Positions 28,415 to 37,716 of a DNA stretch of 64,000 bases are shown here, piece by piece (the stretch's first letter is position 1; each line of letters starts with the position of its first letter). The stretch is from contig JBJMMD010000021.1 of NCBI GenBank assembly GCA_045804965.1, positions 1-64,000 of the forward strand. Direction: 5' to 3'. The notes below the pieces were generated by a model. That model searched no databases, had not been told where the DNA came from, and saw only the letters and a list, made by a program, of their open reading frames with translations. Both the position numbers and the translations under genes were made by a program. This DNA comes from CAVTUU01 sp045804965. GTDB lineage: Bacteria; Chloroflexota; Chloroflexia; Thermomicrobiales; UBA6265.

Positions 28415-30187
28415 CTACGATGAAATGATCTTGCCGGGATCCTTCATGTACTTGTTGACGATCCCGTCGCCAGCGAGGTAGGCGAGTGCGCCCACGGTGC
28501 CGGTCGGATTCATCCCCGCATTTTGGGGGAACTCTGAGGCGCCGACGACGAAGACGTTCGGCGTGTCCCAGACCTGGCCGTACCGGTTGACGACGGATTC
28601 GCTCGGGTCGGTCCCCATGATCGCCCCGCCGGTCGTGTGCGTACTCTGGTACGGCGCGATCGAGTAGGGCGTCAGCTCGCCCTTGTTCGCGCTGGCGACG
28701 TTCTTGGCCCCCATTTTCTCCAGGATCTCTTTCATCTTTGGGGCCACGTACCGGATCAAGTTGTAGTCGTTCTGATGCCAATCGAACGTGATCCGCAGCA
28801 GCGGGAAACCGAAGCGATCGCGGTAGGTTGGATCGAGATCGACGAACTGATCCTCATACGGCAGGCTCTCGCCTTGGATGCCGACCCCGGCGACACTGTC
28901 CCAGTTCGACTTCAGCGCGTCCTTCCAATCCTGCCCCCACATCTTGCCGCCGGCGCCCGAAACGCCGCCAGCGGTGCCGATCGGGTTCCGCTCGCCGCCG
29001 CCGGCGCTGATCGACCCACCACCGAGGAAGTCGAGATCGGAATGATCGAAGTTGTCGCCGTTGAAGTCATGGATCAGCGCGCTGATTCCGCCGTTCCCCA
29101 TGAACTGGTTCAACCGCTCGCCCTCGAAGAGACCGGAGGCCCCGCCGCCGCCGAGCTGGTAGGTGTAGTTCTTGCCGACCAAGCCGTGGTCGTTGCCGAT
29201 GCCGTCGGCGTGGGCCTGGCTCCGTGACATGAGCAGCAACCGCACATTCATCAGCATGAAGGCGGAGACGATGACGATGTCGGCCTCCTGTCGCTGCTCG
29301 CGGCCAGTGGAGTCGATATAGGAAACGCCGGTTGCGGTCCCGTCGGCGGCGGTATCGATCCGGAAGACATAGCTGTCGGGCCGGATCTCATACTTGCCGG
29401 TCGCGAATGCCGCCGGCATATGGACGACGAGCGAATTTGCCTTGGCCGCCACTTCGCACCCATAGCGGGTGCAAAAGCCGCAATACAGACATGCGCCGCG
29501 GGTATTGCCGGCGAGATCCTTGTAATCTTTCGAGAGGATCGCCGAGGGTTGCGGGAAGGGGTGGTAGCCCAGATCGTTCGTCGCCTTCGTGAACTTGTCG
29601 GCGACGATCGACGAGGCGAGCGGCGGCAGCGGGTAGTCCCGGGAGCGTGGCCCTTCGAAGACATTGCCGCCCTCGATTTTCTTCCCTTTCAGGTTGCCGG
29701 CTTTCCCGGAAATCCCCATGTCGTATTCGAAGGCATCGTAGTACGGCTCGATATCGTCCCAGGTGATACCCCAATCCCGAATCCGGTTGCCTTCGGGCAG
29801 CCGGTCTTCGCCATAGCGCTGGCTATGGTGCGAACGGTACTCGAAATCGGACGGGAAGAAGCGCCAGTTCTGGGCGGCCCAGTGCACCGCCGCCCCGCCG
29901 ACCCCTTTGTGCGGGTTGAAGGAGCCGTATTGGCGCATCGGCAGGGCCCTGTCCTTCGGGCTCGGCCGCCAGGTCCAGGTCTCCTGCGACAAATCGACCA
30001 TGTATTCGCGGCGCTGGTTGTAGCGCAGCTCGTCGTGGTCGTGACTGAAGTCGGCGGACGTCGTCAGCCACGGGCCCTGCTCGATCGAAACGACGCTCAT
30101 TCCCGCTTTGGTCAATTGTTGGGCAAGGATGCCGCCGACTAAGCCGGCGCCGACGGTGACCACGTCGACTTTCTTATTCTCTGCCAT
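28415..30187 (-). CDS. GMC-family dehydrogenase, FAD subunit (gluconate 2-dehydrogenase type)
   Basis: A 590-residue flavoprotein with an N-terminal dinucleotide motif (VVTVGAGLVGG, 10-19), GGAAVHWAAQNWRF and the C-terminal GMC block with TTGGAIMG and NPTGTVGALAY. A cysteine cluster (Cys233, 236, 239, 244 in CLYCGFCTRYGCE) resembles the Fe-S-ligating cysteines of bacterial FAD-glucose dehydrogenase. It oxidises a sugar or sugar acid in the cell envelope, presumably exported with the Tat subunit encoded upstream. No cytochrome c subunit gene follows. Confidence 0.88.
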   Translation of the reverse strand: MAENKKVDVVTVGAGLVGGILAQQLTKAGMSVVSIEQGPWLTTSADFSHDHDELRYNQRREYMVDLSQETWTWRPSPKDRALPMRQYGSFNPHKGVGGAAVHWAAQNWRFFPSDFEYRSHHSQRYGEDRLPEGNRIRDWGITWDDIEPYYDAFEYDMGISGKAGNLKGKKIEGGNVFEGPRSRDYPLPPLASSIVADKFTKATNDLGYHPFPQPSAILSKDYKDLAGNTRGACLYCGFCTRYGCEVAAKANSLVVHMPAAFATGKYEIRPDSYVFRIDTAADGTATGVSYIDSTGREQRQEADIVIVSAFMLMNVRLLLMSRSQAHADGIGNDHGLVGKNYTYQLGGGGASGLFEGERLNQFMGNGGISALIHDFNGDNFDHSDLDFLGGGSISAGGGERNPIGTAGGVSGAGGKMWGQDWKDALKSNWDSVAGVGIQGESLPYEDQFVDLDPTYRDRFGFPLLRITFDWHQNDYNLIRYVAPKMKEILEKMGAKNVASANKGELTPYSIAPYQSTHTTGGAIMGTDPSESVVNRYGQVWDTPNVFVVGASEFPQNAGMNPTGTVGALAYLAGDGIVNKYMKDPGKIISS

Positions 30188-30191
30188 CGCC

Positions 30192-31064
30192 CTAATGCCC
30201 TTCCTTGGCCATCAGCTGGGCCAGACTCTGCGGTTCGCGGTGGAACTTGGTGTTCTTCATGTCGTCGGGCGTGTAGTTGCGCTGAGCACCGGGGTAGCCG
30301 ATCAATTTCCAGCCAACCATGTCCTGGTTGCCGCCATACATGGGGTCGCTGAACATGCCTTCGATGGTGTCGTTGCGAAGCTGGGTAAAGAACGCCTTGG
30401 CGCTGGGACCGTTGAATCCGGTTGCCTCGCCCGCATCCATGTCACTCAGGATTTGATCCTGCTGATCGGGGCTCAGATCGATGAAGTCCTTCTTGAACTT
30501 GCTCTGGGCATAGTCATCGACATAGCCAAGCCCCTGCCGGTAAACCTCCTGCGGCGTGAGCACCGACTGGTAGCCGTAGCGCGCAAGCTGATCCTGCGCA
30601 ACCGGGACATAATCGTAGATGTCACGAGGGCTGGCCGCCTCAACTGTGACCGGCTGTTCGGAGACCACCGGGAACGGTCCCTGCTGGTATGTCTTGAGGG
30701 CGTAGCCCAGGTTGGTTCCACTCAGCGTTCGGTCGATATAGAACACGACGCCTGCTTCATGCGCGCCGGGATCGTTGGCATCTCCAGGCATCAGACGCGA
30801 CGCGATCGCGTCGACCGTTTGTGCTTCGTGAATGTTGAAGAATTGGGACGGTCGCTGGTTGGTGCCCTTCCCCGGCATTGGGGGCCCGCCGGTAGTCTGC
30901 GCGGTCGTTGACCGCAGTTCCATGGCGGTCGCGCCGCCCACCGTGACCGCACCCGCCGACGCCACCGCGGCCGTTGAGGCTTTCAGGAAGTGCCGGCGCG
31001 AGACCGGCCGCTGTTTGGGGTCACGCTGCTCTGCGATAAGTGACTCTTTCTCGGACTCGCTCAT
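30192..31064 (-). CDS. Gluconate 2-dehydrogenase subunit 3-like, Tat-exported small subunit
   Basis: 290 residues with a twin-arginine signal (VSRRHFLKASTAAVASAGAV, about 21-40) and the subunit 3 pattern FFNIHEAQTVDAIASRLMPGD, then GLGYVDDYAQSKFKKDFIDLS. It escorts the FAD subunit across the membrane in known two- and three-subunit dehydrogenases. ATG 31064 has GGAGG 6 bases upstream; a GTG 12 bases further is unlikely. Only 4 bases separate it from the FAD-subunit gene. Confidence 0.88.
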   Translation of the reverse strand: MSESEKESLIAEQRDPKQRPVSRRHFLKASTAAVASAGAVTVGGATAMELRSTTAQTTGGPPMPGKGTNQRPSQFFNIHEAQTVDAIASRLMPGDANDPGAHEAGVVFYIDRTLSGTNLGYALKTYQQGPFPVVSEQPVTVEAASPRDIYDYVPVAQDQLARYGYQSVLTPQEVYRQGLGYVDDYAQSKFKKDFIDLSPDQQDQILSDMDAGEATGFNGPSAKAFFTQLRNDTIEGMFSDPMYGGNQDMVGWKLIGYPGAQRNYTPDDMKNTKFHREPQSLAQLMAKEGH

Positions 31065-31745
31065 GGAAACCTCCACAAGATCCAGGCGGAGTGATCCGTC
31101 GGATTGCCGTGGCCTCGAATTGACGATGGAGTTGTTAGGGTTTCAGCATTCCTCCCCCGCTCGCTCACCACGGCACAGCGATGCGTGGCGGGCGGGCAAC
31201 AACGGCGCGCGCGGGAGAGAATATGGAGAGTGGTTGGACCCGACGAGCGACCACTGACAGAAGCGCCAGTCGAAGGTCGAACCGACGGCGTCCACGAGGG
31301 AGGCGAACGTCGTCCGCTGGACCGCATAAGCGGCGAACATGGATAGAACAAGAAGCGGAAGCCAACCGCCATGGGGGCGAACAGGCATCACGCGTTTGAG
31401 TCCGTCGCGGCGCAAATATCGTGCCTGCGGGGGTTGCCATTGTAGCCTTGCGGCGACGTACGACGGCCAGTTCTTTTTTGGGCAACGATCCTCCTCTGCG
31501 TGCGCCTTATGGGACGGCTACCGCTGCAGTCGGTAATCATGCATCCCTGCCCCGAGAGGATGATTCCTGAGGGATGCGCGATGACGCCCGAGCGAGACCT
31601 CCCGCTCCCCTCCCCAGATCAACTTGATCTTGACCGCAACATCTGCCGTCCTGGTTTGGGTTTTGCAGACAAGGCCATGACGATGAGTTCCGTTGTGCAA
31701 CGTGTGGTTGTCTGGTGGCCCGGGCAATGAAAGTGAAACAGGACG
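31065..31745. other. Divergent gap between the GMC genes and propeller 2
   Basis: About 680 bases. A minus-strand frame at 31143-31415 has a hydrophobic N-terminus but no ribosome site and an atypical continuation, so I do not call it. An imperfect dyad (GCATCCCT at 31541-31548 with AGGGATGC at 31570-31577) precedes the propeller gene by about 170 bases. Confidence 0.4.
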
Positions 31746-32870
31746 ATGCTGAAACCTATTCGGTTCGCTCTCCAGGTATCACTCTTGGCGATCGTGTGGC
31801 TGGCAATCCTCCACGTGGCCGGGACTGCCCAGGCGGCGATGGTCGCTGGCTTCGCCTCGTGCGGCACGGCGGCAACCCCGGGCGCGACCGCGACCAGCAC
31901 AGGGTCGGGCGGTGACCATGGCACACCTGTTCCTGCGGGCTCTGCCGTCTTGCGGTTGGCCGCTGATGTGCCAATGCCCGGCGGCGCCTCCCGCTTCGAC
32001 TACCAAAGTCTCGATCCCACGACCGGCCGGCTCTACATCGCGCACATGGGGGTGGGTCAGCTCGTCGTCTTCGACACTAAACACCGAGCGGTCGTGGCGA
32101 CGGTCGCTGACCTGCCGATGGTGACGGGCGTCTTGGCCGTGCCTGCACTCGGTCATGTCTACGCGGCCGTCGCAGGTGACCACCGGGTGGACGTCGTCGA
32201 CAATCAATCGCTCAAGGTGATTGACCGTCTCGGCACGATCGGCTTCCCTGACGGCCTCGATTACGCGCCTCAAGCCAAGCGCGTTTTCGTCTCCGATGGG
32301 TCGGGCAGCGGTGAGGTGGTCATCGATGCCTCCACCGACAAAGTCCTCACCACGATCGACATCGGCGGCGAGGCTGGTAATACCCACTACGACGCGGGCT
32401 CGGGGTGCATCTTGGTGACCGTGAAGAGCCGGAACCAGCTCGCCGCGATTGATCCAACCTCCAACCAGGTTGTCGGGCGTTTCGACCTCGGCGGCGGCTG
32501 CCAGGGGCCGCACGGCTTCGCGCTCGATGCCCAGGCGCGGTTAGCCTTCATCACCTGCGAGGACAATGCCAAGCTCGTTGTGGTCAACCTGGTTTCGGCC
32601 CAGGTGACGGCGAGCTTTCCTGTCGGGAATGGACGGGACGTGCTGGCCTTCGATCCCGGCTGGGAACGTCTCTACGTCGCCGCGGAATCGGGCTTGGTTG
32701 CAGTCTTCGCTGAAGACGACGGGGCGCTGGATCCGATCGGGCAGCTCTCGATACCGCACGCGCACTCGGTTGCGGTTGATCCGACGACCCACCTCGTCTA
32801 TTTCCCCTTGGAGAACATCGACGGGCATCCGGTCCTGCGGATCATGACTCCGACGCCGCCCCGCGCGTGA
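31746..32870 (+). CDS. Exported YVTN beta-propeller protein, paralogue 2
   Basis: 374 residues. A signal peptide (LKPIRFALQVSLLAIVWLAI) and a Thr/Ala/Pro/Gly linker precede a propeller nearly identical in layout to 24079-25197: ASRFDYQSLDPTTGRLYIAH, VVDNQSLKVIDRLGTIGFPD, IDIGGEAGNTHYDAGSGC, GPHGFALD and PHAHSVAVDPTTHLVYFPLE. Invariant cysteines in both copies (GSGC, GGGC, ITCED) may form disulphides. ATG 31746 follows CAGGA. Confidence 0.86.
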   Translation: MLKPIRFALQVSLLAIVWLAILHVAGTAQAAMVAGFASCGTAATPGATATSTGSGGDHGTPVPAGSAVLRLAADVPMPGGASRFDYQSLDPTTGRLYIAHMGVGQLVVFDTKHRAVVATVADLPMVTGVLAVPALGHVYAAVAGDHRVDVVDNQSLKVIDRLGTIGFPDGLDYAPQAKRVFVSDGSGSGEVVIDASTDKVLTTIDIGGEAGNTHYDAGSGCILVTVKSRNQLAAIDPTSNQVVGRFDLGGGCQGPHGFALDAQARLAFITCEDNAKLVVVNLVSAQVTASFPVGNGRDVLAFDPGWERLYVAAESGLVAVFAEDDGALDPIGQLSIPHAHSVAVDPTTHLVYFPLENIDGHPVLRIMTPTPPRA

Positions 32871-32991
32871 AGCGGTGCGCGGCGATGGGCCGCACGGCGC
32901 CGATGCTCAAGCCAGACAGGGTTTCGACTTGGAGCGCGTCGGGCTGACGTCGCATCCCTGGATACCTTCCCAGCTCCGCCAACGCCACATT

Positions 32992-33047
32992 TCCCGAAGC
33001 CTTGGGATTCCGGTCACTTGCGACCGGGAACGCCCCGACCCTAGCGT
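32992..33047 (+). promoter_or_regulatory. Dyad-rich regulatory element, copy A
   Basis: It begins TCCCGAAG, contains GGGATTCCGGTCAC and CGGGAACGCCCCGA, and ends near CCCTAGCG, about 43 bases before the ATG at 33090. It aligns without large gaps with 37619-37672 and 42247-42300. The GGGAnTnCCC-type half sites resemble targets of NarL/DevR-type regulators. Confidence 0.55.
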
Positions 33048-33089
33048 AGCTCCGACGTCGCATTGTCGTTGTAAGCGAAAGGGAGAGAG

Positions 33090-34010
33090 ATGGATCGGAG
33101 AAAGGGTGAACTGATGTCTCGCGTTTTGCGTGTCATCATTGTGGCATTCTCACTGGTGACAGTCGGTCTCGCGGGCGTTTCCGCCCAGGATGCCACCCCG
33201 GCTGCGTCATCCGCGCTCGCATCGCTCGGCTTGCCCGAGCTCAAGGTGACGATTACCGACACGGGCATTCAAGCGCCCGCCGAAGCATCCGCTGGGCTAA
33301 CCTACGTCACGCTCGACAATCAGTCCCAGACCATCGCCGATGCCACCTTTGTGGTTCAGCCGAAGGGACTAACGCTTAAGCAAATCGCGGCCGATCTCGC
33401 GCAACAAGAAACGATTCCTGACTGGGTCTACACCACGACCTTCGCCGGCGGTCCTGTCGCACCGGCTGGAGGTACAGGAGCCGCCATTGTCGATCTTTCG
33501 GCTGGCGATTGGCTGATCGCGCTGACCGACAGCGAGTCGTCGCCGAGTCCGGCCACGCTCAAAGTGACGGGCGAGGCGGAGAGCGCCAAGTCCGGGGCGG
33601 AGCCGGCCGATCTCAAGTTCACGATGAAGGGCTACAAGTTCGATTTTCCAGATGAAGTCGCGGCCGGTCAGCAGGTCTGGGAAGTGACAAACGACGATCC
33701 CATTCCCCACTTTGCCGTCCTTCTGCGCTATCCCGGCCCGGTCACCGAGCAGGACGTGGAAGCGCTGCTGAGCGCGGACTCGGCGACACCGCCCGCCAAC
33801 CTCACGATCGATCCCGCGAAGATTGAAGACGGTGGCTATGTGCCGCTGCACACGCAGGGCAAGATCTCGTGGGTCGAGATGAATCTGACCCCGGGGACTT
33901 ATATCGCGCTCTGCTTCATGTCGGACAAAGGCTCGCAGGTTCCGCATGCCGCCATGGGCATGTATGACATCTTCACCGTACCCGGCGCGGGGGCAACCCC
34001 GACGAGCTAG
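33090..34010 (+). CDS. Exported double cupredoxin-like protein, paralogue 3
   Basis: 306 residues: signal peptide (about 9-32, ending VSAQDATPA), first domain about 50-160, second domain about 175-298. Ligand candidates are His207 (IPHFAVLL), Cys275 (YIALCFM), His286 and Met289/Met291 (PHAAMGM). The leader (GAAAGGGAGAGAG before ATG GATCG) resembles that of paralogue 4, supporting the start at 33090 over 33114. The regulatory element of copy A precedes it. Its 3' end overlaps the convergent response-regulator gene by 4 bases. Confidence 0.82.
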   Translation: MDRRKGELMSRVLRVIIVAFSLVTVGLAGVSAQDATPAASSALASLGLPELKVTITDTGIQAPAEASAGLTYVTLDNQSQTIADATFVVQPKGLTLKQIAADLAQQETIPDWVYTTTFAGGPVAPAGGTGAAIVDLSAGDWLIALTDSESSPSPATLKVTGEAESAKSGAEPADLKFTMKGYKFDFPDEVAAGQQVWEVTNDDPIPHFAVLLRYPGPVTEQDVEALLSADSATPPANLTIDPAKIEDGGYVPLHTQGKISWVEMNLTPGTYIALCFMSDKGSQVPHAAMGMYDIFTVPGAGATPTS

Positions 34011-34717
34011 TCGCCAGAACGTGAACGATCGACCGTGTGCCCGCCGGCGGCGTTGCCGTCGGCGGGCACGCCTTGGACGCCCATCCACGCCCGTACCGCC
34101 AAGACCCGGCGGTGGTCGTCCGGCTCGGGAAAGAGGTCGAGCTTGGAGAAAATGCTGGCTATATGCGTCTCGATTGTCTTCTCGGTCACGCTCAACTGCC
34201 GGGCAATCGCCCTGTTTGAGCGCCCCTCGGCCATGAGCGACAGTACATCTCGCTCGCGCTCGGTCAGGTCGGCGAGGAGGCTGCGGGTCGCTTGCCGGCC
34301 GAGGAAGTGCGCGACGATGTCCGGGTCGAGCACAGTTCCGCCGCCGGCGACGCGTTCGATCGCGTCGATCAGCGTCCCCACATCGACGACGCGATCCTTC
34401 AGCAGGTAGCCGAAGCCGGTTGGATGGGCGCGCGCCAACTCGAGCGCGAAGCGACTTTCGATCGACTGCGAGAGCAGCAGGATACCGAGGCGCGGCCAGG
34501 CAGCCCGCAGCCGGGTCGCCGTCTCCGCGCCCTCATGGGTAAAGCTCGGCGGCATGCGAATGTCGATGATTGCCACGTCAGGTTGTGCGACGGCGACGGC
34601 CGCTTCCAGGGACGGCCCATCGGCGACGGCGCCGGTAACGTCAATGCCGGCCTCGATCAGCAGGCGAACGAGTCCTTCGCGAAGCAGACCAGAATCGTCG
34701 GCTATGACGACGCGCAC
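34007..34717 (-). CDS. NarL/FixJ-family response regulator
   Basis: A 236-residue two-component regulator. The receiver domain has the acidic pair (ADD), phosphoacceptor Asp52 (AIIDIRMPP) and Lys in LLKD. The LuxR HTH is LTERERDVLSLMAEGRSNR... (about 148-205). The C-terminus extends some 25 residues beyond the HTH (GVQGVPADGNAAGGHTV...) over a strong hairpin that may serve as the terminator of the convergent cupredoxin-like gene. The start overlaps the kinase gene by 16 bases. Confidence 0.93.
   Translation of the reverse strand: MRVVIADDSGLLREGLVRLLIEAGIDVTGAVADGPSLEAAVAVAQPDVAIIDIRMPPSFTHEGAETATRLRAAWPRLGILLLSQSIESRFALELARAHPTGFGYLLKDRVVDVGTLIDAIERVAGGGTVLDPDIVAHFLGRQATRSLLADLTERERDVLSLMAEGRSNRAIARQLSVTEKTIETHIASIFSKLDLFPEPDDHRRVLAVRAWMGVQGVPADGNAAGGHTVDRSRSGD
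34039..34071. terminator. Hairpin at the convergent gene junction
   Basis: GTGCCCGCCG...CGGCGGGCAC forms a long near-perfect stem just past the stop of the 33090 gene but inside the last codons of the response-regulator gene. It may act as a terminator for the plus-strand gene. Confidence 0.45.
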
Positions 34718-36723
34718 GGCAACTCCGCAATCACGATCGTGCCGTGCCCGCCGTGTGACTGGACCGTCAGCGTACCGCCGGCGACCTCGGCGCGGTCGGC
34801 AATGCCGCGCAGTCCACTACCCGCCGGGTCGGCGCCGCCAATGCCGTCGTCCTCGATTACTAACCTCAACCGGCCATCTATGCGGCAAGTAGTGATGGCG
34901 ACCGAGTGCGGTGCGGCGTGCTTGACCGCGTTCGTGACCACCTCGCAGGCGATAAACCAGGCGGTCTCTTCAATGTTCGGGGCGAAGCGCTCGCCGGTCA
35001 TCTCGAGTCGGACCGGCACCGGTGAGCGCGCCGCCAGATCGTCCAACGCGGCCGCGAGCCCACCGTCGGTGAGCACTGCCGGGCGAAGTCCGTTGGCTAG
35101 CTCCCGCAGCTCCCGCACGGCCGCTTGCAGCTCGTCGACCGCGGTTGCAACCGTCGTCTGCATCTGGTTGGTATCACCGCTCATCTCAACCGCCCGCAGC
35201 TGCATCGCGAGTCCGAGAAGGCGCTGTTGCGCGCCGTCATGTAGGTCGCGCTCGATCTTATGGCGCTCGGCCAGTTGCGCCTCGACGATGCGTGCCCGCG
35301 ATTCGCGCACCTCGACAAGCTGCAGGGTGATGTTGGCGCGCAGGCGGGCATTCTCCAGCTCGGTGAGCACTTCGGCCGCGGCCGCTTCAATGGTCGGGCG
35401 ATCGAGCTTCGACCCGTCGAAGCTCACGACGCAAACCGTCTCTTCCCGGCGTTGCACTGTGACACCGTCAGTCGCAGGCGTGACCGGTAGCCCTGCCTCG
35501 CTCACCCAGGTTTCGCGCTCGCCGATCCAGTAGGCGACACCAAGCGTGGGATCACCCGTTGCCGTGCGTAGGGCTTGCTCGACCGTCATCGTGGGCGTCG
35601 GCTCGCGCGAGAACGCGCGCAACATGGCGAGCGTCTCGAAGCGGCGGCGATTGAAGCGGCGGTCCAGCGTATCCTGAATCTTGTGCCTGAGCGGCAGCGC
35701 CACGCTCACCGCCGCCAACGTCGCGATCACCGCCGGAATTTCAGAGTCGCCGGCGCGACCGATTGACTGCCCGACGAAGACGACGACCACAACGTAGGTG
35801 GCGATGACCGCTGCCGTCAGCACGAGCCAGGTCACCGCCCGGCTGACGAGCCGGTCGACGTCATAGAGGTGATACTGCTCAACGGACAACCCGACGGCCA
35901 ACGGGATGATGGCGACGAAACTGCCGGCCATCAGTTGCAGGAACACGTCGTTGTTGAGTGCCGCCGCAATGAATGCCCCGAGCACAAACAGCACGAACGG
36001 GATCGCGGCCATCCCGAGCCAACGCAATTGCAGGCGTTCGTCGGCCCGCGCCGCCCGAAAGCGGATCACAATCGCCGCCGCGCCGGCGAGCACACCAAGG
36101 TGCAACACGACAATCCCGCTCACTTCTATGGCGGAGATCACCTCGGTCCCACGGGAAACCTCAAGTGGATTCCGGACCGTCCCAAATTTCGCATAGTCGC
36201 CCTCGTACGGGCGAAACAGACCCGAGCCAAATCCGACAACTCCACCCACCACAATCGCCCAGGCGGCGAGGCGGGCGAAGCGGCCGTTGAGCCGGCCGCT
36301 CGGCGTGAGTAGCAAGACAAACCCAAGCAGCATCAGCCAGGGGACGTAGGTCCTCGCCCCGATGACTGCGGCCATCTGCGCGCCCGGCAATGAACCTGGT
36401 TTGGCGACAGCCCCGTATGCGGCGTATCCATCGATGACGCCGGCAATGGTGATCGCGACGGACAGGAGCAAAAACAGCCAGCCGACTGGATGGTGCGGCC
36501 GCCGGATGACCAGGGCCGAACCAACGACGATCGCGCTGATGATGGGGATCGCATACACGACACCGCTGGAAAACGTCTCCCGGAGATCGCTCCGTCCGGC
36601 GCTCGAAAGCCGTTGATCGAGCAGCAGCGTTGTGACGAAGCATGCTGCCGCAATGCTCCATGTCGTCATGGCGGCGGCCAGTGAGAGCGCGGACGAGCGA
36701 GCCTGGACGTTCATAGCTGCCAT
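34702..36723 (-). CDS. Membrane sensor histidine kinase, HisKA_3 type
   Basis: 673 residues. About 10 TM segments fill the first half (no large external domain), then a GAF-like linker (about 400-490), the HisKA_3 dimerisation helix with the phospho-His in IERDLHDGAQQRL, and a HATPase domain ending GGTLTVQSHGGHGTIVI. It phosphorylates the response regulator encoded directly behind it. ATG 36723 has AGGAGA 13 bases upstream; the longer open frame to 36894 is not signal-like. A weak copy of the regulatory element lies just upstream. Confidence 0.9.
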   Translation of the reverse strand: MAAMNVQARSSALSLAAAMTTWSIAAACFVTTLLLDQRLSSAGRSDLRETFSSGVVYAIPIISAIVVGSALVIRRPHHPVGWLFLLLSVAITIAGVIDGYAAYGAVAKPGSLPGAQMAAVIGARTYVPWLMLLGFVLLLTPSGRLNGRFARLAAWAIVVGGVVGFGSGLFRPYEGDYAKFGTVRNPLEVSRGTEVISAIEVSGIVVLHLGVLAGAAAIVIRFRAARADERLQLRWLGMAAIPFVLFVLGAFIAAALNNDVFLQLMAGSFVAIIPLAVGLSVEQYHLYDVDRLVSRAVTWLVLTAAVIATYVVVVVFVGQSIGRAGDSEIPAVIATLAAVSVALPLRHKIQDTLDRRFNRRRFETLAMLRAFSREPTPTMTVEQALRTATGDPTLGVAYWIGERETWVSEAGLPVTPATDGVTVQRREETVCVVSFDGSKLDRPTIEAAAAEVLTELENARLRANITLQLVEVRESRARIVEAQLAERHKIERDLHDGAQQRLLGLAMQLRAVEMSGDTNQMQTTVATAVDELQAAVRELRELANGLRPAVLTDGGLAAALDDLAARSPVPVRLEMTGERFAPNIEETAWFIACEVVTNAVKHAAPHSVAITTCRIDGRLRLVIEDDGIGGADPAGSGLRGIADRAEVAGGTLTVQSHGGHGTIVIAELPCASS

Positions 36724-36746
36724 TGTCGCACCGTTATCTCCTGGCT

Positions 36747-36789
36747 CCCTCAGGGCTATCCCTGACCCCACGACCAGGGCGGCCTCCGA
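36747..36789. promoter_or_regulatory. Degenerate copy of the dyad-rich element between divergent genes
   Basis: CCCTCAGGGCTATCCCTGACCCC followed by CGACCAGGGCGGCCTCCGA resembles the element found at 32992, 37619 and 42247, in the same spacing but with more mismatches. It lies between the kinase gene and the divergent membrane-protein gene. Confidence 0.35.
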
Positions 36790-36865
36790 TGCGGATTGAT
36801 AGACACGTCCGCAGACTGGCAGCAGCGGTGAGCGGCACCGCATGAAGTTCGAAAGGAGACAAGCA

Positions 36866-37555
36866 ATGCCACGTTCGATTCGCCTCGCGGACACGCTGGG
36901 CGCTCTAGCCGGAGTCGCGTTCTCCGTCCTGATGTTCGTTAGTACCGCGAGTGTCGATCCGAAGGTCGGCGTGTCGGATCAGGAGCTGCAGACCTGGTGG
37001 GCGGATAGCGGCAATCGCAACGCCTTTGTCATCTCGATGTACACGCTGCTGCTGGCGTGTCCCATGTTCCTGTTGTTCATCTCCAGACTGCGGACGCGCT
37101 TACGGGCCGCCGACGTGAACGGCTGGGCTGACACAGTGTTCGCCTTCGGGATCGTGGTGACGGCCACGCTCGGCGTCTGCGCCGTCTTCCGAGGCGTCGT
37201 CGCCACTTCCATGCGCTTCGCCGATGAGCCGCTGCCCGGCGTCGATACCCTGCGGTTCGCGACCTCACTGATCTATGCCACGTATGATCTGGTCTTCCTC
37301 TTCGTCGCCGTGCTGATCGCTATCGTGTCCGTCCTGGCGCTCGTGACCCATGTCCTGCCGCGCTGGCTCGGCTGGCTCGGTGTGCCCGTCACCGCCGGCA
37401 TCGTCATCCTCTGGGTGATCCACGCGGCGCCTTTCGCGATCCCGCTGCTCATCATCTGGGTGCTGGCGAACAGCGTGCACCTATGGCGAGCCCCGGTCTC
37501 CGCGCCGGTTGGGAGCACAACCTGGCAGCCGGAGGTATCGAGCAGCCGGGCATAG
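36866..37555 (+). CDS. Uncharacterised integral membrane protein
   Basis: 229 residues with about six TM segments (about 10-30, 55-75, 90-115, 130-155, 165-185, 190-210). I do not recognise a named family; the sequence resembles DUF4386-like or similar small membrane proteins only in general form. ATG 36866 has GAAAGGAGA about 6 bases upstream. It is divergent from the sensor kinase and precedes doxX, so it may be part of the same signalling or redox set. Confidence 0.75.
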   Translation: MPRSIRLADTLGALAGVAFSVLMFVSTASVDPKVGVSDQELQTWWADSGNRNAFVISMYTLLLACPMFLLFISRLRTRLRAADVNGWADTVFAFGIVVTATLGVCAVFRGVVATSMRFADEPLPGVDTLRFATSLIYATYDLVFLFVAVLIAIVSVLALVTHVLPRWLGWLGVPVTAGIVILWVIHAAPFAIPLLIIWVLANSVHLWRAPVSAPVGSTTWQPEVSSSRA

Positions 37556-37618
37556 ACACGCGAACCCGATGCCGAACTGGTCGTCTCAATCCAACTCTCG
37601 CTCCGTTCGCATGAAATC

Positions 37619-37672
37619 TCCCGAACAATCGGGATTGCTTCCCCTGGCAATCGGGAATTCCCCGAACCGATG
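37619..37672 (+). promoter_or_regulatory. Dyad-rich regulatory element, copy B
   Basis: TCCCGAACAATCGGGATTG...CCCC, then TCGGGAATTCCCCGAACCG. Both halves are near-palindromic. It lies about 45 bases before the doxX start and matches copies at 32992 and 42247. Confidence 0.6.
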
Positions 37673-37716
37673 CTGTCACCGACAAGGATTCGTCTACGCA
37701 CGTGAAAGGAAGCAAC

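Noticed and set aside
31143..31415. A minus-strand frame with a hydrophobic N-terminus in the gap before propeller 2
   Set aside because: No ribosome site and an atypical, Arg/Pro-rich second half.
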